Shown here piece after piece: positions 1-6,592 of a stretch of 12,286 bases of DNA. This DNA comes from Candidatus Bathyarchaeota archaeon. GTDB lineage: Archaea; Thermoproteota; Bathyarchaeia; Bathyarchaeales; UBA233. Both the position numbers and the translations under genes were made by a program. The DNA lies in contig QMXC01000011.1 of the NCBI GenBank assembly GCA_003661945.1, positions 1-12,286 of the forward strand, given 5' to 3'. Each line of letters opens with the position of its first letter. The first letter of the stretch is position 1. The notes under the pieces were generated by a model. It ran no database searches. It was not told the DNA's origin and saw only the letters and a program-made list of their open reading frames with translations.

Positions 1-435
1 GAAAAAGCAGAAAAAATAGTCACCGCAGTCCAAGAAAAGCTTTTAACTCCGTACGGTTTTAGAACGTTGCCACCAGACCATCCCAACTACGTAGGCGTAT
101 ACCTCGGCGACTTCCGACATAGAGACCTAGCCTACCACAATGGAACAGCTTGGGCATGGCTCCTCGGCCCCTTCACAACAGCTTTTCTAAAAACAAAAAG
201 GCACGAATCAGAATGGAGGAAATACGCATTCAAAAATTTCTTGGAAAAGCTCTTTCGAGAGAACCTGTTCAACGGCGGGCTGGGAAGCCTAAACGAGATT
301 TTCGACGGAAACTTTCCGCACCATCCTCGAGGATGCATAGCTCAAGCATGGAGCGTAGCCGAGCCTCTGAGAGCCTACGTTGAAGACGTGCTGCTGATTC
401 GCCCCCCATACGAGAAAGAACTGCTTTCACCCTAA
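1..435 (+). CDS. Amylo-alpha-1,6-glucosidase (glycogen debranching enzyme), C-terminal part
   Basis: The reading frame is open from base 1 and ends at TAA 433-435, so only the last 144 residues are seen; the start lies left of the window. The visible part matches the C-terminal (alpha/alpha)6-barrel region of archaeal/bacterial glycogen debranching enzymes (GDE_C, GH133). It contains TPYGFRTLPPDHPNY, then RDLAYHNGTAWAWLLGPF, then EIFDGNFPHHPRGCIAQAWS near the end. Such enzymes hydrolyse alpha-1,6 branch points of glycogen or related glucans. The TTG at 67 is not a real start, because conserved sequence continues upstream of it. The gene converges on the galT-like gene and overlaps its 3' end by 9 bases, so both transcripts run into each other. 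Identification rests on recognised family motifs and is firm for the family. The exact glucan substrate cannot be told from this fragment. Confidence 0.9.
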   Translation, partial: EKAEKIVTAVQEKLLTPYGFRTLPPDHPNYVGVYLGDFRHRDLAYHNGTAWAWLLGPFTTAFLKTKRHESEWRKYAFKNFLEKLFRENLFNGGLGSLNEIFDGNFPHHPRGCIAQAWSVAEPLRAYVEDVLLIRPPYEKELLSP

Positions 436-1461
436 TTTCTTCTCTTCCTTAACAGCGGCTTTCCGCAACTCTTCAGCGGAGTCTTCAGGCGGAACCGTGT
501 TTATGTACACGCCTGTGCTCTTCTCGAACCCAGCCCATATGGCAAGCTTTGGATAAACCTCTAAATGCCAATGATAATATTTCTTGGCTTCCGCATCTTT
601 AGCTGGAGCTATATGAAAGCCATAATTGTAAGCAGGGTTATTCACAAGCGTTTTTAAGGCGCCTAAACAGATTCTCAACGTCTTAGCGAAGGCTTCAACC
701 TCCTTCTTCCGCATCTTAGCTGGGGTTGAAACGTGTTTTTTCGGGAAAATCCAGAACTCCAGCGGATGAACACTTGCCCAAGGAGCAAAAACAACGAAAC
801 TCTGGTTTTCCCATATGAAACGCTCGCTACGCCTTTCCCTTTCTATTATGTCGCAGAACACGCATCCGCCGTTTTTCCGGTAGCTTATCCGGCTAGCCTT
901 CAACTCCGCCTTCACAGTTGTAGGCACAAAAGGCATAGCTATGATCTGGCTGTGAGCATGCGAAAGCGAGGCGCCAGCGTCGACCCCGTGGTTCCGGAAA
1001 ATCGAAACATACTCCACATAAGGCTTCGCTGAAAGCGTCTTCAACCGGTCGATATAGGCGTTCACCACGTGGATAAGCTGCGAAACCCTCGCGTTTCCCG
1101 GATGCTCGTCGTGGTTCGGCGACTCTATCAAAACTTCATGATGCCCCCAAGCCTCGCTTAACCCGCGTTTACGCCGAACATCATCCCGTGTAGGCGGAGT
1201 AAAAGCCGGATAAAGATTCGGCACACATCGGACAAGCCAGTCCTTATGCCTAAACCCGTCGCTGTCTTTCTCTTTCACAAGCCTTCCATCCGAAATTTTA
1301 TAAAGAAGAACAGCAGGCGGCGTCATACGTTCCCTTCCCGGACAAAGAGGACAAACCTTCGCCTTTGTTTCAACGGGTTTTTTCACAAAATCGGTAGGAC
1401 GCCGTTTACGGCTCGTCGCTATCACAACCCAACGGTCTAAAAGGTAATCCTTCCGAAGCAT
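427..1461 (-). CDS. galT: Galactose-1-phosphate uridylyltransferase-like protein
   Basis: The 344-residue product opens with MLRKDYLLDRWVVIAT, as expected for GalT, which transfers UMP between UDP-glucose and galactose-1-phosphate in the Leloir pathway. Visible motifs are a zinc-type CPLC pair (Cys37, Cys40), His107-His108 as a possible third ligand site, and the active-site block GASLSHAHSQ. In that block His170 would be the uridylylated nucleophile. The usual HPH is HAH here. A second pair, Cys200/Cys203, opens the HIT-like C-terminal half, and YHWHLE sits at 296-301. I chose ATG 1461, which has GGAG about 8 bases upstream. An in-frame GTG at 1497 adds 12 non-conserved residues, but it lies close to the start predicted from the TATA box and could be used leaderless. 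Related nucleotidyltransferases such as ADP-glucose phosphorylase share these motifs, so substrate specificity is not certain. The debranching-enzyme neighbour fits sugar metabolism. Confidence 0.85.
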   Translation of the reverse strand: MLRKDYLLDRWVVIATSRKRRPTDFVKKPVETKAKVCPLCPGRERMTPPAVLLYKISDGRLVKEKDSDGFRHKDWLVRCVPNLYPAFTPPTRDDVRRKRGLSEAWGHHEVLIESPNHDEHPGNARVSQLIHVVNAYIDRLKTLSAKPYVEYVSIFRNHGVDAGASLSHAHSQIIAMPFVPTTVKAELKASRISYRKNGGCVFCDIIERERRSERFIWENQSFVVFAPWASVHPLEFWIFPKKHVSTPAKMRKKEVEAFAKTLRICLGALKTLVNNPAYNYGFHIAPAKDAEAKKYYHWHLEVYPKLAIWAGFEKSTGVYINTVPPEDSAEELRKAAVKEEKKLG

Positions 1462-1520
1462 GTTAAACTCCAAAGCCCGCACACCCTCAAACAGCACGAA
1501 GCATTCAGCTTATAACAACA

Positions 1521-1532
1521 ACATATATAATT
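1521..1532. promoter_or_regulatory. Shared TATA box, galT-like gene / tRNA-Ser
   Basis: The string ACATATATAATT contains an almost symmetric TATA element. On the plus strand its centre is about 36 bases before the tRNA 5' end, predicting a leader of about 10 bases. On the minus strand the predicted start is near 1502, about 40 bases before the chosen GalT ATG. The position is seen directly; function is inferred from normal archaeal TATA spacing. Confidence 0.5.
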
Positions 1533-1583
1533 TTCTACACCACAAACCAAACCTAGAACAAAAGCCGGGGTGGCAGAGTGGAA

Positions 1584-1604
1584 ACAAGCCGGAAAAAGCC
1601 GCAC
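1584..1604 (+). other. Probable non-canonical tRNA intron in the D loop
   Basis: Removing these 21 bases turns an impossible 30-base D loop into GAGTGGAAA, which keeps A14, G15, G18, G19 and A21 and restores the D stem. A relaxed bulge-helix-bulge can be drawn. Exon GTGG (1578-1581) pairs with intron CCGC (1599-1602, one G-U), with a 3-base bulge AAA at the 5' site and ACA at the 3' site. The inner helix is very weak and two exon bases are unpaired, so the exact borders may be off by a few bases. The position corresponds to about 21/22. Confidence 0.65.
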
Positions 1605-1620
1605 ATGCGCTGGCCTCGAG

Positions 1621-1661
1621 ATCACCCCACCCGAACCCTAAAAGAGGGGCCTAGACAAGCA
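1621..1661 (+). other. tRNA-Ser intron at canonical position 37/38
   Basis: The 41-base insertion lies between G37 (1620) and A38 (1662). A bulge-helix-bulge forms at exactly these borders. The 5' bulge is AGA (1619-1621) and the 3' bulge is CAA (1660-1662). The 4-position central helix is CTCG (1615-1618) against CAAG (1656-1659), with one C-A mismatch. An inner stem has CCCC (1625-1628) pairing with GGGG (1646-1649). Archaeal tRNA splicing endonuclease cuts such structures. Confidence 0.85.
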
Positions 1662-1798
1662 AGCCAGTGGCGCTATGCGCCTCAGGGGTTCAAATCCCCT
1701 CCCCGGCGCCAAAAATTATGTTGAGAAACGGGTATTCTGCATTATTTGAAGGACTTCAACTGTCTGGTATGCGGCAGTGTTGAATGGGACTATTTGGA

Positions 1799-2569
1799 TT
1801 AAAGTTTTAGTGGACGATTCAATGTTTGGAAACGCGCGGGGAATTTTATGTAGTATGCCTTTATAGTCGTGTTTTCGTAGACGCTTACCTTTCTTATGTT
1901 GGCTGTTGATCCGTCTTCCCAGTTTCGGAAAACGTACTGGTATATTATTCCGTTGTTTTCTAGCGTGAGGAAGATTTTGGGCGTTTTGACTATTCTTTCG
2001 CCTTGTATTACGTTTTGAGTGGTTGGCGAAGTTGCGCCGTCGCCGTCTATGTATACTGGAAGGTTTAGTTCTGCGCCGTAGTTAGTGCGGGTTTCTATGG
2101 TTAAGCTGTATTCGATGTAGGGGTAAACCGTAAATTGGGTTATGGCTTCTGGAGAGTAGGCTGTGCCGTCGGGTTTCTCTGCGCTTACATGCTCTTGGCA
2201 TGTGCCGGGAACAACGTATTGTGGAATTGGTGTGCTTTCTCCTAGGTAGTAGGTTTTTTCGGTTGTAGCTGGTAGGACCGTTGAGAGGGTCATGTAGCAG
2301 AAGATTGAGCGTAGCGTGTCTAGGGCGCTGGCGGCTATTTTCACGGTTTTGGGCTCCGGCGTGTTATTTCTCAAGGTTACTTTGACCCAGAAGGTATCTT
2401 TCTGCGCGAACCGCGTTATTTCCCACCACATGCCGTAAACATATCTTCCGGTTTCAACAGAAACTATTTCAACCTCGTATTCTTCGGCTTGGCATGGAAA
2501 AACGCAGACCGTAAGCGCCGAGTTAAGCAGCAACGGAAAAAGCATGAGCAAAGCTTTCAGCCTTTCCAT
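1799..2569 (-). CDS. Secreted protein of unknown function
   Basis: The 256-residue product starts at ATG 2569 with a classical signal peptide: Lys4 followed by a hydrophobic core at about 6-25, and a possible cut after CQA at 28. The mature part looks like two beta-rich modules. The first, about 29-150, holds DTFWVKVTLRNNTPEPKTV and a VVPGT turn, like a CARDB-type adhesion or architecture domain, with two cysteines (Cys91, Cys124) that could form a disulfide. The second, about 150-240, ends with the FRNWEDGST...VSVYENTTIKAYY pattern common in archaeal extracellular beta repeats. There is no C-terminal membrane anchor, so it is probably released or held by partners. A TATA-like GTTATATC (2605-2612, minus strand) lies about 26 bases before a predicted start near 2584, giving a short leader. 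No catalytic motif is recognised and no function is assigned. Confidence 0.7.
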   Translation of the reverse strand: MERLKALLMLFPLLLNSALTVCVFPCQAEEYEVEIVSVETGRYVYGMWWEITRFAQKDTFWVKVTLRNNTPEPKTVKIAASALDTLRSIFCYMTLSTVLPATTEKTYYLGESTPIPQYVVPGTCQEHVSAEKPDGTAYSPEAITQFTVYPYIEYSLTIETRTNYGAELNLPVYIDGDGATSPTTQNVIQGERIVKTPKIFLTLENNGIIYQYVFRNWEDGSTANIRKVSVYENTTIKAYYIKFPARFQTLNRPLKL

Positions 2570-2714
2570 GTAGAGACACCGGATACTGAGTAGGTAAAAG
2601 TTTTGATATAACGTTTTTCAGCTTTTTCTTGTCTATAAACCGCAATCGCAACACGGTGAAGAGATTAAAATATGAGCATACGTTATTGTGTTGACAATAG
2701 TGTACGGTGGTTTC

Positions 2715-3146
2715 ATGAAATTTCGAACATTAAGCCTAGAGGATTACGACGCGATGGTAGAGCTGTGGAAAGCCGCTGGTTTGCCCTATAAGCCGAAAGG
2801 ACGGGACAGCAGAGAAGCTATAGCTGAACAGATGCGGAACAACCCGGATTTTTTCGTTGGCGCCTTTGATGCAAACGGAAAGCTCGTGGGCGTCGTCGTT
2901 CTAAGCTGCGACGGAAGGAAGGGGTGGATTAACCGTTTAGCTGTTCATCCAGAGTATAGACGACGCGGAATAGCTAAAGCTTTGATCGCTGAGGGAGAAA
3001 AAATACTGCGAAAACACGGAATGCGAATTATCTGCGCCTTGATAGAGGACTACAACAAGGCTTCGAAACAGTTATTTCGAGAATGCGGGTACGTGGAACA
3101 CCGCGATATCATATATTTTAGTAAACGAGAAAGCGAAGAGGTCTAA
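2715..3146 (+). CDS. GNAT family N-acetyltransferase
   Basis: The 143-residue protein has the GNAT fold, which moves an acetyl group from acetyl-CoA to an amine. The N-terminal strand and helix are MKFRTLSLEDYDAMVELWKA. The core WINRLAVHPEYRRRGIAKAL at 71-90 contains the acetyl-CoA pyrophosphate-binding R-R-G-I-A loop, and a later CGY stretch near the C terminus resembles the alpha4-beta7 end of the fold. I chose ATG 2715 because GGTGG stands 5-9 bases upstream and the conserved domain starts there. An upstream in-frame GTG at 2688 would add nine unconserved residues. The segment AGATTAAAATATGAG (2662-2676) contains a plausible TATA box, predicting a leader of about 20 bases. The gene stands alone between a divergent secreted-protein gene and a convergent transporter. 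The substrate is unknown; protein N-termini, antibiotics and small amines are all possible for this family. Confidence 0.85.
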   Translation: MKFRTLSLEDYDAMVELWKAAGLPYKPKGRDSREAIAEQMRNNPDFFVGAFDANGKLVGVVVLSCDGRKGWINRLAVHPEYRRRGIAKALIAEGEKILRKHGMRIICALIEDYNKASKQLFRECGYVEHRDIIYFSKRESEEV

Positions 3147-3166
3147 GCCTTCTAATCGAGTTGACC

Positions 3167-3192
3167 ATTTGACGTATAGTTTTTCGTCAAAT
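3167..3192. terminator. Perfect 8-bp inverted repeat between convergent genes
   Basis: ATTTGACG (3167-3174) and CGTCAAAT (3185-3192) are exact reverse complements separated by 10 bases that include five T. The element lies 20 bases after the GNAT stop and 70 bases beyond the end of the convergent transporter gene. It could mark the 3' ends of both transcripts. Archaeal termination depends mainly on U-tracts, so the role is only a suggestion. Confidence 0.35.
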
Positions 3193-3261
3193 TTCATTGG
3201 ACATACTCCGCTGGGCTTTCCTGTTCTATTGTTATTGCATTTAAGGCATGGAAATATTTTG

Positions 3262-4500
3262 TTAGGCTTCTTTTTCGGCTGGTTCTTTAACTAGAAAGAG
3301 CACTATGGCAAGTTCTATTGGCACGAAGGCTAGTGGGATTAAGAATGGTAGCTGAGGGGAAATGTTCTTGTAGAGAAATCCTCCAATGAGGTTTCCTAGA
3401 GCCATGAAAATGTAGTTGAAGAAGCTTGAGAATCCTTGAACTTTGCCGCGTTGTTCTTTAGGCACGAGGTCTGCTCCAAGCGCTGCTGAAGCAGAGAAAA
3501 ACAAAAGCTGAGCGATTCCCGTTAGGGGAAAAGCTATGAAAAGCCGGATTAGGTCTCCATACACGATGAGTAAAATGGCGGGGACTAGTAGGAGATAAGC
3601 CGCGATAAGCGGTTTTTTCCTTCCGAACCTGTCGATGATTTTGCCTATGGGCAGAGAAACCACGATCATGGTGATGAAAAGCGCTGTTAGTATCAGCGAC
3701 CAATAAAATTCGGGTATGTGTAAAACTTCTACTGCGTAGAGCACGAAGAACGATTGTCCCATGGCGAAGGAAAACATTAAGATAAGGTTAGCTATGAAAA
3801 GAAAGAACATCGAACGGGGAACCTTTTTCCAAACTCTTACGCTTTCCTTCAATGAGGCTGGATAGGCTTTTAGTAAGCCGCGTAAATCAACTTTCTCTTC
3901 GGTTTGAATCGATTCGCGTAGTCTAAGCCGTAGGATTGCAGCGGCTAGGTAAAAGGCGACCACGAGAAAATAGCATATACGCATAGAGCCTTCTAGCCCG
4001 AAATTAAGAAAGAGGACGCCGGCAATAAGCGGCGCCGGTGTTGTTGAAACGCTTGTGATTAGGTTAATTATCGAAAAGCCTAGACCACGTTTTTCCGGGG
4101 GAAGCGAATCTGCAACCATGGCGAAGAGAGCTGGCTGGTATATTAGGCAAAGGTTAGCTATCACGGCGCCTACGAGAATCCACTCCCAGCTCTGCGCCAG
4201 AGCGTAGAGGAGATAGGACAGCGCCACTCCGAAGGTCATGGTGGATATGAGCCATTTCCGCCCATATTTGTCCGCGAGGTAGCCGCCGGGAAACTGAACC
4301 GACGCGAGGGCAATGAATGAGGCGAACATTATTAAGCCTAAAATGAATTCATCGCCGCCGAGCACTTTTTTGACGAAAAGCCCGTAGTATGTTCCAGGCA
4401 TTTCGTTTACGAAGTCCATGAGAATCCAGCTTAGGACAAGGATTAGAAAGTTGCCTCGAATGAAGGAAAATTCTTCCTTAATCTTTGTGATGGTTCCCAC
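3262..4500 (-). CDS. Major facilitator superfamily transporter
   Basis: The 412-residue membrane protein has about 12 hydrophobic segments in two halves joined by a charged cytoplasmic loop near 190-225, the usual MFS layout. Loop 2-3 carries the signature GGYLADKYGRKWL (72-84). The equivalent loop in the second half reads LPIGKIIDRFGRKKPLI. A conserved acidic residue (Asp29) lies in the first membrane segment. Such proteins exchange small molecules across the cell membrane, often driven by protons. The sequence is of the general drug or sugar efflux type and the substrate cannot be told. The start is GTG 4500, with GGGAG about 9 bases upstream. A perfect inverted repeat overlaps that ribosome site, which suggests regulated expression. 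Downstream it converges on a GNAT gene; upstream is a 163-base gap before nob1. Confidence 0.88.
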   Translation of the reverse strand: MGTITKIKEEFSFIRGNFLILVLSWILMDFVNEMPGTYYGLFVKKVLGGDEFILGLIMFASFIALASVQFPGGYLADKYGRKWLISTMTFGVALSYLLYALAQSWEWILVGAVIANLCLIYQPALFAMVADSLPPEKRGLGFSIINLITSVSTTPAPLIAGVLFLNFGLEGSMRICYFLVVAFYLAAAILRLRLRESIQTEEKVDLRGLLKAYPASLKESVRVWKKVPRSMFFLFIANLILMFSFAMGQSFFVLYAVEVLHIPEFYWSLILTALFITMIVVSLPIGKIIDRFGRKKPLIAAYLLLVPAILLIVYGDLIRLFIAFPLTGIAQLLFFSASAALGADLVPKEQRGKVQGFSSFFNYIFMALGNLIGGFLYKNISPQLPFLIPLAFVPIELAIVLFLVKEPAEKEA

Positions 4501-4504
4501 TTTG

Positions 4505-4532
4505 TTATTCTCCCGTATGGAAGGGAGAATAA
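4505..4532 (-). promoter_or_regulatory. Perfect 10-bp inverted repeat before the transporter start
   Basis: TTATTCTCCC (4505-4514) and GGGAGAATAA (4523-4532) are exact complements around an 8-base spacer. The near end is 4 bases from the GTG start. A TATA-like TTAAAAG on the minus strand near 4550-4558 predicts a transcript start near 4528, inside the repeat. It may be an operator for a dimeric repressor. In RNA it would form a hairpin hiding the GGGAG ribosome site. Both are inferences. The rest of the 4533-4663 gap shows no supported gene, only a weak 6-bp hairpin at 4572-4599. Confidence 0.55.
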
Positions 4533-4663
4533 AGCCTAACGGTTACTTAACTTTTAATAGGTTTCACCACGCCCTTGCGGAGTTCATTAGAGCCAAGGGA
4601 AACTTTCAAAAAGTGCTTAGGACGCCCCCATTTTCGTTGTGCTATCGCGGGATTAGCAGAGGT

Positions 4664-5218
4664 TTACTCTTTCTTTTGACGCTGTTTCAAGGATGATTTT
4701 TTGTATGGTTTTCTCTTGAGTTTCGCGCCGCATACTTGGCACGTATTAGACGGGTAGTTTGGCGGATATTTACGTCTACACGCGGGGCAGTATCGAATCC
4801 AGTGGAACTTGAATTTTATGCCGAAAGTCAAAAGCGAGGCGAATTCTATGCCCATTTGGTTGGCAACGTTTTGAACTGAATAGTCATCCGTAGCGATTAG
4901 GGGTGCATAGCCAGCGTTTTTGAGCTCCAACGCTAAAGCAAGCACTTGCACGTCTGCTTCGGACAAGAAGAAAATGTCACCTAAGGCTTTAGAATGCTTT
5001 TTCACTTCGGCGACGAACTGCTCCCTAGGCGTTTTTACTTTAACTTTCCCGTTTTTTATAGCGGTTTCCAGCCGCAGGAAAGCCAACGAGTTCGAGAAAA
5101 GCTCATCTTTCACGAGAGGAGTTGTGTATTCCTCCTCGTTTACGGCGAAAGGGTCAAAACCAGCGATAAAGGCAGAAGTATCCAAAACTATTGTGCGTTT
5201 CTTCGGTTTCGCCGTCAG
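4664..5218 (-). CDS. nob1: Ribosome maturation endonuclease Nob1 (PIN domain and zinc ribbon)
   Basis: Nob1 makes the final cut at the 3' end of 16S rRNA during small-subunit assembly. The 184-residue product begins with a PIN nuclease domain. Its first strand is RTIVLDTSAF with Asp13, and likely metal ligands follow at Glu39 (VKDELF), Asp89 (SEADVQ) and Asp111/Asp112 (IATDDYS). A C-terminal zinc ribbon has Cys144/Cys147 and Cys160/Cys163, and a basic tail follows, the normal archaeal arrangement. The only standard start in frame, TTG 5185, would begin at the catalytic Asp and delete the first beta strand. The frame is open upstream to CTG 5218, which overlaps the NAD kinase stop as CTGA and has a full AGGAGG six bases before it. 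I therefore place the start at CTG, although this is an unusual codon. It probably forms an operon with NAD kinase. Confidence 0.88.
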   Translation of the reverse strand: MTAKPKKRTIVLDTSAFIAGFDPFAVNEEEYTTPLVKDELFSNSLAFLRLETAIKNGKVKVKTPREQFVAEVKKHSKALGDIFFLSEADVQVLALALELKNAGYAPLIATDDYSVQNVANQMGIEFASLLTFGIKFKFHWIRYCPACRRKYPPNYPSNTCQVCGAKLKRKPYKKSSLKQRQKKE

Positions 5219-6057
5219 CCTCCGCCTCCTTGAGCGAAGAAGAGACGGTTCTTTAGCCGCTGATAGAAATTCTCCTCGAAGCGGATAAACCTTGTTTCGT
5301 TTTCTGACCGAGTAATAGTTAAACGGGTTCCAGCGTCAACCAGCCGCCTGAAATGCCCGTCAATGACTATCAAAGCGTTTTCCGGCTTCAAAATCTCAAT
5401 TGTTAAACTCGTTTTAGCAGAGAAAACTACAGAGTTAAAAATCGTAAGCGGACAAACAGGAGTGAGAACAAACGCGTCAATATCAGGGTCTAACACGGGA
5501 CCACCCGCTGAAAGCGAATACCCGGTTGACCCGACCTGTGTGGCTACCATGAGCCCGTCTGCACGGCACTCCGCGACCAAGGCGTGGTTTTTCCATACCT
5601 TAGCGTGGAAAAGCTTCACCGGAGTGTCGGCTGAAACAAAGACCTCGTTTAAGGCGTCGGGCAGCCGTTCTTTCCCAATAAAGGAAGCTAGCTTCGAATA
5701 CTTCTTTAGTCTGAATTTTCCTTCCAGAATTTTGTCTACGGCTTCTTTTGCGTTTTCAGGCGTTACTTCGGCTAGGAAGCCGCGTACGCCCATGTTGACG
5801 GGTAGAATAGGTGGCTCGGGTTTAGGCAGTGAAAGACACGCTCTTAGTATGGTGCCGTCGCCGCCTATTGTTATTAGGAAATCCGGCTTCATCTCCTCCA
5901 GTTTTATGCCTTTCGCCGTTTTCCCAATTTTTTCCGCAAGCTCGTATTCGAAATGCACGGCTAAGCCTCTGTTCTCCAAGTATTCGGCTAGGTTAGACGC
6001 GAGGGTTAGGGCTTCTTTCATGTCTAAACGGGCAATCAAGCCAGCTGTTTTGAACAA
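5215..6057 (-). CDS. nadK: NAD kinase
   Basis: The 280-residue protein phosphorylates NAD to NADP in the cytoplasm, using ATP or polyphosphate. Family motifs are in order: GGDGT at 65-69, with catalytic Asp67; NMGVRGFL at 88-95; NEVFV at 137-141, with Asn137-Glu138 for ribose binding; and VGSTGYSLSAGGP at 175-187. Length is normal for a single-domain archaeal enzyme. The only usable start is TTG 6057: a stop codon lies just upstream in frame, and GGTGG precedes the TTG by about 6 bases. It is the first gene of a minus-strand pair, with nob1 overlapping its stop by 4 bases. It diverges from aIF5A across 95 bases holding a palindromic TATA element. The purine-rich GGAGGCGGAGG at its very end encodes a Gly tail and also serves as the nob1 ribosome site. 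Confidence 0.95.
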   Translation of the reverse strand: MFKTAGLIARLDMKEALTLASNLAEYLENRGLAVHFEYELAEKIGKTAKGIKLEEMKPDFLITIGGDGTILRACLSLPKPEPPILPVNMGVRGFLAEVTPENAKEAVDKILEGKFRLKKYSKLASFIGKERLPDALNEVFVSADTPVKLFHAKVWKNHALVAECRADGLMVATQVGSTGYSLSAGGPVLDPDIDAFVLTPVCPLTIFNSVVFSAKTSLTIEILKPENALIVIDGHFRRLVDAGTRLTITRSENETRFIRFEENFYQRLKNRLFFAQGGGG

Positions 6058-6098
6058 TAGTCTCCACCCACAGTCTCAAACGTGATTTCGCAACCTAA

Positions 6099-6108
6099 CA
6101 TATATATG
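6099..6108. promoter_or_regulatory. Palindromic TATA box between nadK and aIF5A
   Basis: CATATATATG is a perfect palindrome at the centre of the divergent region. Spacing of about 26 bases predicts starts near 6129 for aIF5A and near 6078 for nadK, both leaving short leaders with a purine-rich ribosome site. One element may thus serve both directions. No separate second TATA box is obvious. Confidence 0.55.
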
Positions 6109-6152
6109 AGTGTTGTTTAAAATTGCTGTGGAGCAGGAGAGGCGAAAAATAA

Positions 6153-6545
6153 ATGAGCAAGCCCGTTGATGTTGGAAGCCTACGTGTAGGCGGCTACGTC
6201 ATCATAGACAACGAACCATGCCGCATAGTGGAGCTTACAAAATCCAAGCCTGGAAAACATGGTGCAGCAAAAGCTCGAATAGTTGCAATAGGAGTCTTTG
6301 ACGGAGTGAAAAGAAGCATAGTGAAGCCCGTGGACGCTTCGGCTGAAGTACCCATCATCGAGAAACGAAGCGGACAAGTCTTCGCGGTTATGCCTTCAAG
6401 CATCCAAATAATGGATTTAGAAACATACGAGTACGTGGACGCCCCTATACCAGAAGAAGAGGAACTAAAGTCGAAGCTTGCTCCGGGAGTCGAAGTTGAA
6501 TACTGGCGTATCTTGGATAGAGTGAAAATCGTTCGAACAAAATAA
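6153..6545 (+). CDS. eif5A: Translation initiation factor aIF5A
   Basis: The 130-residue protein is the archaeal member of the eIF5A/EF-P family, which helps ribosomes through difficult peptide bonds such as proline runs. The N-terminal SH3-like domain carries the loop SKPGKHGAAKA, in which Lys35 is the residue turned into deoxyhypusine or hypusine. The C-terminal OB-fold domain ends in a typical EVEYWRILDRVKIVR strand set. Length is standard. ATG 6153 begins the conserved sequence; GGAG lies about 12 bases upstream, a little far. The gene for its modifying enzyme, deoxyhypusine synthase, is two genes downstream on the same strand, with an acetyltransferase in between, so the locus links substrate and enzyme. 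Expression probably starts from the palindromic TATA element at 6099-6108. Confidence 0.97.
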   Translation: MSKPVDVGSLRVGGYVIIDNEPCRIVELTKSKPGKHGAAKARIVAIGVFDGVKRSIVKPVDASAEVPIIEKRSGQVFAVMPSSIQIMDLETYEYVDAPIPEEEELKSKLAPGVEVEYWRILDRVKIVRTK

Positions 6546-6592
6546 TAAAATATATTTTCGCCCCACATTTCTGAGGAAGGCTGAAGACAGCG

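Larger units (their letters stand above)
1564..1711 (+). tRNA. tRNA-Ser (anticodon CGA) with two introns
   Basis: A complete class II tRNA can be folded by hand. The acceptor stem is GCCGGGG (1564-1570) with CCCCGGC (1701-1707), followed by discriminator G and an encoded CCA (1709-1711). The D stem is GCA (1573-1575) with TGC (1606-1608). The anticodon stem is CTGGC (1610-1614) with GCCAG (1663-1667), and the loop CTCGAGA has anticodon CGA at 1617-1619, reading UCG. The long variable arm is a perfect hairpin, GGCGC TAT GCGCC (1669-1681). The T arm is AGGGG TTCAAAT CCCCT (1684-1700). The anticodon loop closes only if a 41-base intron is removed. The D loop is 30 bases unless about 21 bases are removed, which implies a second intron. 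The mature RNA would be about 86 nt including CCA. Long variable arm and anticodon together support serine. Confidence 0.93.

Noticed and set aside
1572..1590. An alternative D arm for the tRNA, GGC (1572-1574) with GCC (1588-1590), needing no D-loop intron.
   Set aside because: It leaves only one base between acceptor and D stem and 19 unexplained bases before the anticodon stem. The GCA/TGC pairing fits the tRNA-Ser pattern once the intron is removed.
1437..1654. Short open frames on both strands across the tRNA and the galT promoter.
   Set aside because: They overlap a well-folded tRNA and a TATA region and have no protein-like features or ribosome sites.
4572..4599. A hairpin CCCTTG ... 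CAAGGG with a 16-base loop in the gap after nob1, considered as an RNA gene or terminator.
   Set aside because: Six pairs with a long loop are easily expected by chance. No boxes, promoter or U-tract next to it support a defined RNA.
5363..6085. A 240-residue frame on the plus strand opposite NAD kinase.
   Set aside because: NAD kinase on the minus strand has all family motifs. The opposite frame is Ser/Ala-rich shadow sequence with no recognised domain.
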